Shown here: positions 16,310 to 24,739 of the stretch, one piece after another | How the letters are laid out: each line of letters opens with the position of its first letter | Numbering within the stretch: the first letter of the stretch is position 1 | DNA from: Mycobacterium bourgelatii | GTDB taxonomy: Bacteria; Actinomycetota; Actinomycetes; Mycobacteriales; Mycobacteriaceae | Assembly (NCBI RefSeq): GCF_010723575.1 | Contig: NZ_BLKZ01000002.1 | Span: forward strand, 930,001-994,000 | Length of the DNA stretch: 64,000 nt | Reading direction: 5' to 3' | Program-made: the position numbers and the translations under genes | Notes under the pieces: generated by a model | What the model was told of the DNA's origin: nothing | What the model saw: the letters and a program-made list of their open reading frames with translations, nothing else | Database searches by the model: none

Positions 16310-17155
16310 TCAGGCGACCAGGCGGCGCAATACCTTTGACGCTGTGGCGATTCCGATGATCGGTGCCACCAGCAACACGACAACGTCCACCGCATGGAAG
16401 GGCGTGCCGATCAGCAGCGCGCGCAACACGTCGACCTCGTAGCTCAGCGGGTTTACCGTGCTGAGCGTGTGCAACCAGGCGGGCATCACGTCCACCGGGT
16501 ACAGCGAATTGGAGGCGAAGAACAGCGGCATCGTGATGGCCTGGCCGATGCCCATCAGGCGGTCTCGGTTGCGGACCAATCCGGCGAGCGTCATCGATAG
16601 ACAGGCGAAGAACGCGGCACCGAGCACGACGACGGCCATGGCGGCCACGATCCGCAGCGGGTTGATGGTCAGGGCGATGCCCATCAGGTATGCCAACCCC
16701 AGCACACCCACTACCTGCGCGACGGAGCGCACACCGGCGGCGAATGCCTTGCCGGTGATCAGCGCCGAAGCCGGCGCCGGGGTCACCATCAGCTTCGCCA
16801 GGATGCCGGCGTCGCGGTCCCAAATGATCTGTATGCCATAGAAAATGGAGATGAACAGCGCCGACTGGGCGATGATGCCCGGCGCCAGGAACGCGAGATA
16901 GGACACCGACCCGGTGTCGATCACCTGCAGGTGGCTGAACGTCGTCCCGAAGATCAACAACCACAGCGCGGGCTGCACCATGCGGGTGACGAGTTCGGTT
17001 CGGTCGTGTTGGAGCTTCTGCAGTTCGACGATCGCGAAAGCGACGACGCGTCCCAGCGTCGCCCAGACCCGTTGTAGTCCGTGCGGTGCCGCGACCAGGT
17101 TCGGTGCCACGGCACTGGTGGTATTTGCGGCGTTGATTGTCCGGTCAACCGACAT
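16310..17155 (-). CDS. ABC-2 type exporter permease
   Basis: A 281-residue membrane protein with about six hydrophobic segments: LWLLIFGTTF, LAFLAPGIIAQSALFISIFYG, VLGLAYLMGIAL, VVVLGAAFFACL, AITMPLFFASNSLYPV and VVVLLVAPIIGIA. LSTVNPLSYEVDVLRALLIG is the conserved C-terminal motif of DrrB/NodJ-type permeases. Its start overlaps the upstream ATPase gene by 11 bases, so the two form one transporter. Together with the MarR gene this makes a three-gene operon absent from the M. tuberculosis Rv0129c-Rv0130 junction. The substrate is unknown; drug or lipid export is typical of the family. Confidence 0.9.
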   Translation of the reverse strand: MSVDRTINAANTTSAVAPNLVAAPHGLQRVWATLGRVVAFAIVELQKLQHDRTELVTRMVQPALWLLIFGTTFSHLQVIDTGSVSYLAFLAPGIIAQSALFISIFYGIQIIWDRDAGILAKLMVTPAPASALITGKAFAAGVRSVAQVVGVLGLAYLMGIALTINPLRIVAAMAVVVLGAAFFACLSMTLAGLVRNRDRLMGIGQAITMPLFFASNSLYPVDVMPAWLHTLSTVNPLSYEVDVLRALLIGTPFHAVDVVVLLVAPIIGIATASKVLRRLVA

Positions 17156-17921
17156 TGCGTTCAGCCTCTCTGCCGGACGATATCTCCGCGGACGAGTAGT
17201 GCCGGAACACGTCCTCGAGCGTGGCGTCCGGCGACACTGTCGACTTCAATTCCTCCGGCGTCCCCACCGCCTGCAAGGCACCCCGATGCATCAGCGCGAC
17301 GCGGTCGCACAGCACGTCGGCTTCCTCCATGTAATGGGTGGTCAGCAGCACGGTCATGCCGTATTGGGCCTGCATGTTCTTCACCTGTGTCCAGACGCCG
17401 TCCCGCGCGATCGGATCCAGCCCGACCGTCGGTTCGTCGAGGATCAACAGCGACGGCCGGTTGACCAGGGCCTGGGCCACTTCCAATCGGCGCACCATGC
17501 CGCCGGAGTAGGAGGAAGCCACTCGGTTGGCTACGTCCAGTAGATCCATCGCGGCCAGCGCCTGATCGACGCGTTCCCTCCGTTCTGCCCGGGGCACGCC
17601 GTACAGCCGCGCGAACCATTCCACGTTCTGCCGACCCGTCAGTGCCGTCTCGATCGAAAGTTGTTGCGGCACGTAGCCAAGGTTGTTTCTGATGTCGATC
17701 GTCTGCCGCCGCGCATCCAGGCCGAAGATGCGCAGCTCGCCGTCCTGAACGGGCGCCAGGGTGGTGAGTACGCGCACCACGGTCGTCTTGCCTGCGCCGT
17801 TGGGCCCGAGCAGGCCCATGGTTTCACCGGGGAGTACCTGGAACGTCACGTCGTCGACGGCGGTGTGCTGGCCGTAGCGGTAGGTTAGGTGCGCGCAGTC
17901 GATCGCCATTGGCGTGTTCAT
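17145..17921 (-). CDS. ABC exporter ATP-binding protein (DrrA-like)
   Basis: A 258-residue nucleotide-binding subunit. Walker A GPNGAGKTT near residues 38-46, Q-loop around YVPQQLS, signature YSGGMVRRLEVAQAL, Walker B LLILDEPTVGLDP and the switch histidine in LLTTHYMEEAD. Its ATG at 17919-17921 overlaps the MarR stop (ATGA), and its 3' end overlaps the permease start. It energises the permease encoded next. The order regulator-ATPase-permease is that of self-regulated efflux operons. Confidence 0.93.
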   Translation of the reverse strand: MNTPMAIDCAHLTYRYGQHTAVDDVTFQVLPGETMGLLGPNGAGKTTVVRVLTTLAPVQDGELRIFGLDARRQTIDIRNNLGYVPQQLSIETALTGRQNVEWFARLYGVPRAERRERVDQALAAMDLLDVANRVASSYSGGMVRRLEVAQALVNRPSLLILDEPTVGLDPIARDGVWTQVKNMQAQYGMTVLLTTHYMEEADVLCDRVALMHRGALQAVGTPEELKSTVSPDATLEDVFRHYSSAEISSGREAERNVG

Positions 17922-18370
17922 TTGCCTGGCTCCCGGAGCATTCTGGTCATCTCTTCGAGGACCTCCAATCCCTGTCCCAATACCCGGCGCTGCTCGTCGT
18001 CAAGCTTGTCGAGCAATTCGGACAGCACCGCTCGCCGCGCCGCGGCCGTGGCGTCCATGGCGTGCTGGGCGGAATCGGTGAGCCGCAACCGGCAGACGCG
18101 TCGGTCGCTGTCGTCGACCTCGCGCAACAGGAAGCCGTCCCGGACCAGCTTGGTGACCAGGGTGGATGCGGTGTTGGGTACCAATCCCAGCTCGGCGGCC
18201 GCGAGGCTGACCGATATTCCCGGCCGGTGCGACACCAGCCGCAACAACTCGGCCTGCGATTCCGACAGCCGACCCGGCGCGTATCCGGTGCCGGCCGCAC
18301 GGCGCAGTTGCCGACGGAACCGGCCCAGGACCCGCGGTACGTCGGCGGAGAGGTCGGTGCGAGTGCTCAC
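17918..18370 (-). CDS. MarR-family repressor of the ABC exporter operon
   Basis: A 150-residue winged-helix regulator. GISVSLAAAELGLVPNTASTLVTKL is the helix-turn-helix, DGFLLREVDDSDRRVCRLRLT is the wing, and terminal helices for dimerisation follow. The start is GTG at 18368-18370. A perfect inverted repeat, CGACTACA-N7-TGTAGTCG, begins one base upstream of the start codon, a position expected for autorepression. First gene of the operon with the ABC ATPase and permease. The inducer is unknown. Confidence 0.9.
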   Translation of the reverse strand: MSTRTDLSADVPRVLGRFRRQLRRAAGTGYAPGRLSESQAELLRLVSHRPGISVSLAAAELGLVPNTASTLVTKLVRDGFLLREVDDSDRRVCRLRLTDSAQHAMDATAAARRAVLSELLDKLDDEQRRVLGQGLEVLEEMTRMLREPGK

Positions 18371-18371
18371 C

Positions 18372-18394
18372 CGACTACAATACCTCTGTAGTCG
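18372..18394. promoter_or_regulatory. Candidate MarR operator, perfect 8-7-8 inverted repeat
   Basis: CGACTACA at 18372-18379 and TGTAGTCG at 18387-18394 are exact reverse complements around ATACCTC. The site abuts the GTG start of the MarR gene, so a bound dimer would block both promoter and start codon. On the coding strand the spacer region gives TATTGT, a possible -10 for a short-leader or leaderless transcript. Confidence 0.65.
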
Positions 18395-18396
18395 AG

Positions 18397-18894
18397 CTAT
18401 CTATTGATCTTGTGTAGAACTACGCTGCTCAGCGCGTTATTTTCGGCGGTCGCGGTCATGTAGGTGCAGTGCGGTTGGCGCCGACGATCGGTCGGCGACC
18501 CCGGATTGAGCAGCCGCAGCCCCGTCGGCGTCGTGGTGTCCCAGGGGATGTGGCTGTGCCCGAAGACCAGGACATCGGTGTCCGGGTAGCGGCGGGACAT
18601 GCGTGCCTCGCGGCCGGCCGTGGCTCCGGTCTCGTGGACGACGGTGAAGCGCAGTCCTTCGAGGGTGGCGTCGGCTTGCTCCGGCAACCGGGCGCGCAAT
18701 TCGGGACCGTCGTTGTTTCCCCAGCACGCGATGAGCCGGGCCGCCCTGGCTTCCAGCTGGTCGAGCAGCTGGGGCGTGACCCAATCCCCGGCGTGTATGA
18801 CCACGTCGGTTTTGGCGACCTCATCCCAGACCTGCGCAGGCAGGTCACGGGCACGCTTGGGGACATGGGTATCGGCAATCAGCAGCAGCCTCAC
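18397..18894 (-). CDS. YfcE-type metallophosphoesterase
   Basis: A 165-residue calcineurin-fold phosphodiesterase. All metal-binding blocks are present: DTH at residues 8-10, HAGDW near 35-39, GNND near 60, and GHSH near 114. Length and motifs fit the YfcE/MJ0936 family of small phosphodiesterases acting on non-physiological or cyclic phosphodiesters. It lies 26 bases upstream of the MarR gene on the same strand but probably has its own promoter in the 20 bases shared with divergent htdZ. The natural substrate cannot be told from sequence. Confidence 0.88.
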   Translation of the reverse strand: MRLLLIADTHVPKRARDLPAQVWDEVAKTDVVIHAGDWVTPQLLDQLEARAARLIACWGNNDGPELRARLPEQADATLEGLRFTVVHETGATAGREARMSRRYPDTDVLVFGHSHIPWDTTTPTGLRLLNPGSPTDRRRQPHCTYMTATAENNALSSVVLHKINR

Positions 18895-18900
18895 GAGTCC

Positions 18901-18906
18901 TATGCT
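18901..18906 (+). promoter_or_regulatory. -10 element for a leaderless htdZ transcript
   Basis: TATGCT fits the mycobacterial TANNNT -10 and ends 8 bases before the htdZ ATG, so transcription would begin at or next to the start codon. No Shine-Dalgarno sequence is present. Confidence 0.5.
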
Positions 18907-18914
18907 TACCCGTC

Positions 18915-19370
18915 ATGCGCACCTTTGAGTCAGTAGCCGAACTCACCGCCGCCGCGGGGGAGACCATCGGGCAGAGCGACTGGGTGACCATCACCCAGGA
19001 AGAGGTCAATTTGTTCGCCGATGCGACCGGTGATCACCAGTGGATCCACGTCGACCCGGAGCGAGCGAAAGACGGGCCCTTCGGCACGACCATCGCCCAC
19101 GGCTTCATGACCCTGTCGCTGTTGCCGCGACTGCAGCACGACATCTACACCGTCAAGGGCATCAAGCTGGCAATCAACTACGGGCTCAACAAGGTTCGCT
19201 TCCCGGCGCCGGTTCCGGTGGGCTCGCGGGTCCGTGCCACGAGCAAGCTGGTCAATGTCGACGACCTCGGTAACGGCACCGTCCAGGCAACGATGTCGAC
19301 CACCATCGAGGTCGAGGGTTCGGAGAAGCCGGCCTGCGTGGCCGAGAGCGTCGTTCGCTACATCTCCTGA
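18915..19370 (+). CDS. htdZ: (R)-specific enoyl-CoA hydratase HtdZ
   Basis: A 151-residue single hot-dog MaoC-type hydratase, the same length as Rv0130. It hydrates trans-2-enoyl-CoA to (3R)-hydroxyacyl-CoA. The hydratase-2 motif is complete: FADATGDHQWIHVDPERA with Asp40 and His45, then GTTIAHGFMTLSLLP. It has no Shine-Dalgarno sequence and sits right after a TATGCT -10, so it is probably leaderless. Convergent with fadE1 across a long palindrome. Confidence 0.94.
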   Translation: MRTFESVAELTAAAGETIGQSDWVTITQEEVNLFADATGDHQWIHVDPERAKDGPFGTTIAHGFMTLSLLPRLQHDIYTVKGIKLAINYGLNKVRFPAPVPVGSRVRATSKLVNVDDLGNGTVQATMSTTIEVEGSEKPACVAESVVRYIS

Positions 19371-19434
19371 CCGCGAGCAGACACAAACTCGTACTCAGAC
19401 AGGCATTTTCGTACGAGTTTGCGTCTGCTCGCGG
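19371..19434. repeat. Palindromic intergenic repeat, GAGCAGACGCAAACTCGTA family, copy 1
   Basis: 24-base arms at 19371-19394 and 19411-19434 with one mismatch and a 16-base spacer. It lies between the convergent htdZ and fadE1 genes, where the RNA hairpin could terminate both. The arms match the copies at 28599-28656 and 58977-59034. Confidence 0.85.
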
Positions 19435-19454
19435 GTATTGGGGGGTGTTGGCGG

Positions 19455-20777
19455 TCAGAACTCGGCGATGGCGTGTTCCAGGCGCTCGGCGAGCAGCGCC
19501 TCGGCCGCGGCGCGTCGGGTCGGGATGTGCTGAGACGGGAAAGGCGTTGTCACCGGCTCGTATTCACGCAGCGTGCGGCGGGCGACCGTCATCTTGTGCA
19601 ACTCGGTGGCACCATCGGCGATGCCGAGTGACTCGGCACCGATCAGCATCTTGACGAACGGCATCTCGTCGGAAACGCCGAGCGCGCCGTGCAAGTGCAG
19701 CGCTCGTTGCGCCACGTCGTGCAGCACCTGCGGCATCGCGACCTTCACCGCGGCGATGTCGCGGCGCACCTTCTGGTAGTCGTGGTGCTTGTCGATCAGC
19801 CAGGCCGTGCGCAGCACCAGCAGCCGGAACTGCTCGATCTGGATCCAGCTGTCGGCGATCTTCTCCTGAGTCATCTGGAAATCGGCCAGCCGACCGTGCC
19901 GGGTCTTGCGCGACACCGCACGTTCGCACATCATGTCAAAAGCTTTGCGCGCCAGTGAAATTGTGCGCATTGCGTGGTGGATGCGGCCGCCGCCGAGACG
20001 CGTCTGCGCGATCGCGAATGCTTGGCCCTCACCGCCGAGCACGTGGTCCGCCGGTACCCGGACGTCGTTGTAGCGGACGTATCCGTGGCTGGCGCGCTTG
20101 GAGGATTCCCCACCTACGCCGACGTTGCGGACGATTTCGATGCCCGGCGTCTCGGCCGGCACGATGAACAACGACATCCGGTCGTAGGTCCGGGACTCCG
20201 GATTCGTGACGGCCATGACGATGAAGAACGATGCGTGCTTGGCGTTGGTGGAAAACCATTTCTCGCCGTTGATCACCCAGTCGTCGCCATCGCGGCGCGC
20301 GGCAGTGACGAACATCCCGGGGTCAGACCCGCCCTGGGGTTCGGTCATCGAGTAGCAGGAGGTGATCTCGCCGTCCAGCAGCGGCTGCAGGTAGCGGGCC
20401 TTCTGCTCGTCGGTGCCGAACAACGCCAGAATCTCGGCATTGCCCGAGTCGGGTGCCTGGCACCCGAACACCGACGGCGCCCACCGCGACCGCCCGAGGA
20501 TCTCGTTGAGCAGGGCGAGTTTCACCTGGCCAAAGCCCTGGCCGCCGAGTTCGGGCGTCAGGTGCGCGGCCCACAGGCCCTGGTCCTTGACCTGCTGCTG
20601 CAACGGCCGCAGGATCGCCATCATCTCGGCGTTCTTCTTGTCGTAAGGATCGAGAGCCACCAGATCAAGCGGCTCGAGTTCCTCGACCATGAATTTTTCG
20701 ACCCAGTCCAGCTTCGCCTGGTATTCCGGGTCCGTTTCGAAGTCCCACACGTCTGAGCAACCGTTCCCCGGCGCCAC
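19455..20777 (-). CDS. fadE1: Acyl-CoA dehydrogenase FadE1
   Basis: A 440-residue flavoenzyme of beta-oxidation, orthologous to Rv0131c. Seen: WAAHLTPELGGQGFGQVKLA, the FAD/substrate region CYSMTEPQGGSDPGMFVTAA, NGEKWFSTNAKHASFF, and the C-terminal half RALHLHGALGVSDEMPF with GATELHKMTVAR, where such enzymes place the adenine-binding loop. No ATG is available near the start of homology (SDVWDFETDPEYQ), so GTG at 20775-20777 is the likely start. No clear Shine-Dalgarno sequence is seen. The acyl substrate is unknown. Confidence 0.92.
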   Translation of the reverse strand: MAPGNGCSDVWDFETDPEYQAKLDWVEKFMVEELEPLDLVALDPYDKKNAEMMAILRPLQQQVKDQGLWAAHLTPELGGQGFGQVKLALLNEILGRSRWAPSVFGCQAPDSGNAEILALFGTDEQKARYLQPLLDGEITSCYSMTEPQGGSDPGMFVTAARRDGDDWVINGEKWFSTNAKHASFFIVMAVTNPESRTYDRMSLFIVPAETPGIEIVRNVGVGGESSKRASHGYVRYNDVRVPADHVLGGEGQAFAIAQTRLGGGRIHHAMRTISLARKAFDMMCERAVSRKTRHGRLADFQMTQEKIADSWIQIEQFRLLVLRTAWLIDKHHDYQKVRRDIAAVKVAMPQVLHDVAQRALHLHGALGVSDEMPFVKMLIGAESLGIADGATELHKMTVARRTLREYEPVTTPFPSQHIPTRRAAAEALLAERLEHAIAEF

Positions 20778-20889
20778 GTCGCACCGGCTCGTTGATGGGG
20801 TCCCCCCATCGTAAGGTCCTCATCCGCACCTACCCGTAGTTACCCTAAGTAGTAGTCGGGGTCGGGCCGATTTGACTGAGGACGCTGAT

Positions 20890-21795
20890 TTGAGGGTGTT
20901 CCTGACCGGAGGTACCGGCGCTATCGGCGGCTACGCGGTTCCCGCGCTGGTCGCCGCCCGGCACGAGGTGACCGCGCTGGCCCGTGGCGAGGCCAAGGCC
21001 GCGGCGCTGCGCGCGCAAGGTGCGACGCCGGTGGCGGTGTCACTGTTCGACCGTAAGGCGCTGGCGGAGGCGTTCGCCGGTCACGACGTCGTGGTGAACC
21101 TGGCGACGGCGCTGCCGCCGCCGGCCAGTTTCATCCGCAAATCGGCGTGGCGCGAGTGCGAACGAATACGCACCGAAGGCTCGGCGGCCGTGGTCGACGC
21201 GGCGCTGGACGCGGGTGTGCGGCGGGTGGTGCAGGAATCGGTGGTGATGATCTACCGGGACGCCGGCGACCGCTGGATCACCGAGGATGCGCCGGTTGAC
21301 CACTACCCGATCGCGGCCGGAAACCATGCCGCCGAAGCGAATAACCGTCGATTCGGCGCGGCGGGCGGCACGGCTGTGGTGCTCAGGTTTGGGTTGTTCT
21401 ACGGGCGGGGTGCTGCGCACAGCGAGCAGATCGTGGCGATGGCGCGCCGACATATCGGATTCGTCGGCGGCCGTGCCGATTCCTACATGTCCTCGATCCA
21501 TCTCGCCGATGCCGCGTCCGCCGTCGTCGCCGCGCTCGAGTGTCCCGGCGGTACCTACAACGTCGTCGACGACGAGCCGGTCACCAAGCGCGACAACGCC
21601 GCAGCGCTCGCGGCCGCCGTCGGCGTCAAGCCGTGGATTGTCGTCCCGGGGCGGTCGGCGCTGTTGCTGGGCGATCGCCTTACCTCGTTGACCCGCTCAC
21701 TACGGGTGAGCAACAACAGGTTTCGAACTGCGACGGACTGGCGGCCCAAATACCCGAGCGTCCGCGAGGGCTACCCGTCCATGATCGGAGCCTGA
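20890..21795 (+). CDS. NAD(P)-dependent epimerase/dehydratase family protein
   Basis: An extended-SDR protein of about 301 residues. Rossmann motif VFLTGGTGAIGGYAVPAL at the N-terminus, VVNLATALPPP after strand 4, and VVMIYRDAGDRWI in the position of the catalytic Ser/Tyr region. The usual YxxxK is not clear: HAAEANNRRF follows instead, so catalysis may differ. The chosen start is TTG at 20890, 6 bases after GAGGAC; TTG 20872 and GTG 20896 are alternatives. Convergent with fgd2 with only 6 bases between stops. I recall no gene here in M. tuberculosis. Confidence 0.8.
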   Translation: MRVFLTGGTGAIGGYAVPALVAARHEVTALARGEAKAAALRAQGATPVAVSLFDRKALAEAFAGHDVVVNLATALPPPASFIRKSAWRECERIRTEGSAAVVDAALDAGVRRVVQESVVMIYRDAGDRWITEDAPVDHYPIAAGNHAAEANNRRFGAAGGTAVVLRFGLFYGRGAAHSEQIVAMARRHIGFVGGRADSYMSSIHLADAASAVVAALECPGGTYNVVDDEPVTKRDNAAALAAAVGVKPWIVVPGRSALLLGDRLTSLTRSLRVSNNRFRTATDWRPKYPSVREGYPSMIGA

Positions 21796-21801
21796 AGCGC
21801 G

Positions 21802-22887
21802 TCAACGCAGCTTGGGAAACACCTCACTGCGGTAGAAATCGATGGCCGCAATCGGGTTCTCCTGCGCGAAGTGTAGGAACGGCACCGCCCCGGCGTCGAG
21901 AACCGATTGCACCGCTCTGATGTGCGTGGCTGGGTCGGTACCGACAGCCCAGTTCGCAAGCACGTTGTCGATCGGATTCGATTCAGCGGCGCGCTGAATT
22001 TCGACCGGATTCGGCTGATCCACCGCCCCAGCGGTGAAGCGCCACAGAGACGCGGCGTGTTTGGCCACGATGCTGTCGCCGACGACGGCGAACAGTTCGG
22101 CGCGCTTACCAAGGCCGGCGGGGTCGCGACCGGCTTGTTGTGCGCCAATAGTGAAGGCGGTGACCAATTTCGAGTCTTTGATGTCGCGGGCCTGCGCGAT
22201 CCATCCGTCGCCGTACCGGCCTGCCAGGGCGGCGCTCCTGGGTCCGCCGGCCGCGACGAAGATCGGCGGTGGCGCAGCCGGTAAATCGTAGAGCTTGAGC
22301 GAATTGGTCTGAAAGTAACGACCGTTGAACGAAATTCGCTCGCCGCTCCACAACTGTCGGACTAGCTCGATGGCCTCGACAAGACGGTCGTGGCGCTCTT
22401 CATAGTTGCCGTAGGTGTCGGTGGCGGCTTGTTCGTTGAGTCGTTCTCCGGTGCCCAAACCCAGGAAAACCCGACCGGGACTGAGGATGGCCAGCGAGGC
22501 GAAAGCCTGGGCGACCGTGGCCGGGTGATAACGGTAGGTCGGGCAGGTCACCCCGGTTCCGAAGGCAATGCGACTGGTGCTGTTGCCCACCAATGCCAAC
22601 GTCAGCCACGGAAACATCGAATGGCCTTCGTTGTCCTGCCAGGGCTGGAGGTGGTCACTGGCCCACGCATATTGGAAGCCGGCATCTTCGGCGGCCTTGG
22701 CCTGCACCACCAGTTTGTCGGTGCGAAATTGCTCATGGGACAACACAATTCCCACGCCTTTGGCTGGGGAGGGCGGTGGGTGACTGCTGGGGGAGTCGTC
22801 GCGAGCACACGCGGCCAGACCTCCCGCGCCGAGGGCGCCGATACCGGCCGCCAGCTGTCCCAGGGTTCGTCTCGAAATGCCCGTCAT
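21802..22887 (-). CDS. fgd2: F420-dependent hydroxymycolic acid dehydrogenase (Fgd2), exported lipoprotein
   Basis: A 361-residue luciferase-like F420 enzyme orthologous to Rv0132c, which oxidises hydroxymycolic to ketomycolic acids outside the membrane. The N-terminus SRRTLGQLAAGIGALGAGGLAAC combines a twin-arginine motif (RR at 6-7) with a lipobox ending in Cys, so Tat export and lipidation are expected. Mature motifs: ASDHLQPWQDNEGHS, TGVTCPTYRYHP, FLGLGTGERLNE and GYGDGWIAQ-like RYGDGWIAQAR. The ATG is at 22885-22887. Presence of this gene implies that the strain can use keto/hydroxy-mycolate chemistry. Confidence 0.94.
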   Translation of the reverse strand: MTGISRRTLGQLAAGIGALGAGGLAACARDDSPSSHPPPSPAKGVGIVLSHEQFRTDKLVVQAKAAEDAGFQYAWASDHLQPWQDNEGHSMFPWLTLALVGNSTSRIAFGTGVTCPTYRYHPATVAQAFASLAILSPGRVFLGLGTGERLNEQAATDTYGNYEERHDRLVEAIELVRQLWSGERISFNGRYFQTNSLKLYDLPAAPPPIFVAAGGPRSAALAGRYGDGWIAQARDIKDSKLVTAFTIGAQQAGRDPAGLGKRAELFAVVGDSIVAKHAASLWRFTAGAVDQPNPVEIQRAAESNPIDNVLANWAVGTDPATHIRAVQSVLDAGAVPFLHFAQENPIAAIDFYRSEVFPKLR

Positions 22888-22927
22888 CGGGCTCGAATAC
22901 CCGCCGAGTATTGCGTCACACCTGGAC

Positions 22928-22933
22928 TAGCCT
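22928..22933 (+). promoter_or_regulatory. -10 element for a leaderless GNAT transcript
   Basis: TAGCCT fits TANNNT and ends exactly 7 bases before the ATG at 22941. There is no purine-rich ribosome site, so the mRNA is probably leaderless. Confidence 0.45.
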
Positions 22934-22940
22934 CGGGGGC

Positions 22941-23546
22941 ATGACGCCGCAAGCACGCCCTGCCCGAAAAGCCGACCTGCGCGCGCTATCGCGAACCCTG
23001 GGGCGGGCTTTCTACGACGACCCGGTGTCGTTATGGCTGCTGCCCAACGAAAAGACCCGCACCGCGCATCTGGGCAGGCTGTTCGGCGCGATGACCCGCC
23101 ACCACCACTTGCCCCTCGGTGGTGTCGAGGTGGCATGCGACGGGCCGGATATCGGTGCGGCGGCACTGTGGGACCCGCCGAACCAGTGGCAGGAGTCGCG
23201 TCGAGCCGAGTGGGCGATGGTGCCGTCCTTCCTGCGCATATTCCGCCTGCGGGTCGCCATGGGACGGGAAATACAGGCGGCGATGAGGCGGGTCCATCCC
23301 GAAGAGCCGCATTGGTATCTGGCGACGATCGGCAGCGATCCGGACGTGCGCGGCAAGGGGTACGGACAGGTCCTCATGCGATCCCGGCTCGAGCGTTGCG
23401 ATGCCGAATATTGCCCGGCCTATCTCGAGTCGAGCAAACCCGAAAATGTGCCGTACTACGAGCGTTTCGGCTTCACCGTTACCGGCGAGATCAAGCTGCC
23501 CAACGGCGGCCCCACGCTGTGGTCCATGTGGCGCGAGCCGCGCTGA
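22941..23546 (+). CDS. GNAT-family acetyltransferase (Rv0133 counterpart)
   Basis: 201 residues, equal to Rv0133. The acetyl-CoA-binding block is SDPDVRGKGYGQVLM (RxxGxG form) near residues 132-146, preceded by HWYLATIG and followed by YLESSKPENVPYYERFGF, the usual motif B. The N-terminal RPARKADLRALSRTLGRAF is the typical first helix. The acceptor substrate is unknown. Divergent from fgd2 with 53 bases between starts. Confidence 0.9.
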   Translation: MTPQARPARKADLRALSRTLGRAFYDDPVSLWLLPNEKTRTAHLGRLFGAMTRHHHLPLGGVEVACDGPDIGAAALWDPPNQWQESRRAEWAMVPSFLRIFRLRVAMGREIQAAMRRVHPEEPHWYLATIGSDPDVRGKGYGQVLMRSRLERCDAEYCPAYLESSKPENVPYYERFGFTVTGEIKLPNGGPTLWSMWREPR

Positions 23547-23630
23547 GCGCGGCCGTATCGAAGCGGTATCAGACAGCGGCATCGAGGTTGGGGCGTTTGG
23601 CCGCCCGATCCAGCGGGCAACCGTGGCCCT

Positions 23631-23975
23631 ATGGCTGATTCCGAGCTAGTTGACCCTGCGGACTTTCCCGAAGAGGGCGGACCCGGCGACACCCTGAATC
23701 AGGAAGAGTCCACCGACCCCGACGAGCTTCGCAACGACGACGGCGACATCGTCGTCGATCCACCCGAGGACTGGACCGCGGCCGACGGCCCGGGAATGAC
23801 GGCACGTGAAGAACGGGAAGGCGAATCGCTGGACGACCGCCTCGCCGCAGAGGAACCTGACGTCCTCAGTGGTGCCGCAAGTACGCCGGAAGAAGACGTT
23901 CCCGGCCGGATCCACCGGGGTCAGGTGTCCGGCGCTCCGGAAGACGGCGAGTCCTTCTACCAGGTCGTCGAGTAG
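23631..23975 (+). CDS. Small acidic conserved protein (DUF5709-like)
   Basis: 114 residues, very rich in Asp and Glu and without hydrophobic segments; probably disordered and cytoplasmic. The central DPPEDWTAADGPGMTAREEREG followed by ESLDDRLAAEEPDV resembles the DUF5709 signature of actinobacterial proteins; this assignment is from memory. The start ATG is at 23631. It ends 11 bases from the convergent TetR gene. No function can be assigned. Confidence 0.7.
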   Translation: MADSELVDPADFPEEGGPGDTLNQEESTDPDELRNDDGDIVVDPPEDWTAADGPGMTAREEREGESLDDRLAAEEPDVLSGAASTPEEDVPGRIHRGQVSGAPEDGESFYQVVE

Positions 23976-23986
23976 TGGTCGAGTAG

Positions 23987-24661
23987 TTAGGGACTGCTTT
24001 TCCAGTTGGCCACGCCGATCGCGATCATCCGCAACTGCTTGATCGCGATGCGCCGGATCTCTTCGAGCGCCTCGGCGCTCTGGGCGTCCTCGATCGCCTC
24101 CGCGATGACGATCATCGCGTTGACGAACAGCGTCGCCAGCACGTTGAGGTCCTCGGTGCTCCATTCGTTCAGGCCAGGGAAGCGCGCCAGGTCGGTGGCC
24201 AGTTCGGAGGTGATCAACCGGATCTCGGTGCGGATGGCGTAACGCAACACGCTGAGTCCGCTGGAGCGTTCCCGGCCGATCAGCCGCCAGTGCTCACGGC
24301 GTTCGGCGACACTGCCGACCAGGATGTCGACGGAGGACTCGATCACTCGATTCGGGTCGAGCTTGCCGGCCCGCGCGCCGCGCAACGTGTCCCGCAGGAT
24401 GCGGAACGACTCGTCGATCATGACAAGGCCGAGGGCCTCCATCGACTCGAAGTGACGGTAGAACGCCGCGGGCACGATGCCGGCCTCCCGGGTGACCTCG
24501 CGCAGGCTCAGGCCGCTGAAACTGCGGTCCTGAAGCAACTTGAGCGCGGCGGCGATGATGGCGCGCCGCGTCGCCTCTTTGCGTTCCTCCCGAGACGGAC
24601 TCTCCCGCGTACGTTCGCGGGACGATCGCCGCGGACGTGAGCTAGGCGTACGATCGTTCAC
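23987..24661 (-). CDS. TetR-family regulator of the desaturase operon (DesT-like)
   Basis: 224 residues with an Arg/Ser-rich N-terminal tail (about 30 residues), then the helix-turn-helix GLSLREVTREAGIVPAAFYRHF and a ligand domain ending KSSP. It is divergent from a reductase-desaturase gene pair, the arrangement of Pseudomonas DesT, which senses acyl-CoA unsaturation and represses desC-desB. By analogy it should bind the 70-base intergenic region, where a near-palindrome lies at 24724-24739. The start is GTG or ATG at 24659-24661 within the ACTGTGTGAAC region. Functional transfer is inference. Confidence 0.85.
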   Translation of the reverse strand: MNDRTPSSRPRRSSRERTRESPSREERKEATRRAIIAAALKLLQDRSFSGLSLREVTREAGIVPAAFYRHFESMEALGLVMIDESFRILRDTLRGARAGKLDPNRVIESSVDILVGSVAERREHWRLIGRERSSGLSVLRYAIRTEIRLITSELATDLARFPGLNEWSTEDLNVLATLFVNAMIVIAEAIEDAQSAEALEEIRRIAIKQLRMIAIGVANWKSSP

Positions 24662-24723
24662 TGTGTGAACCCTACCACAGACCAGCTAAAAATCCTTGAC
24701 GACCTGCGGCGTCGCCACGCATG

Positions 24724-24739
24724 GTGTACATATGTTCAC
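24724..24739. promoter_or_regulatory. Candidate TetR (DesT-like) operator overlapping the reductase start codon
   Basis: GTGTACATATGTTCAC is a 16-base palindrome with one mismatched pair. The ATG of the reductase lies inside it at 24732-24734. It is the best dyad in the divergent region. Confidence 0.45.
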
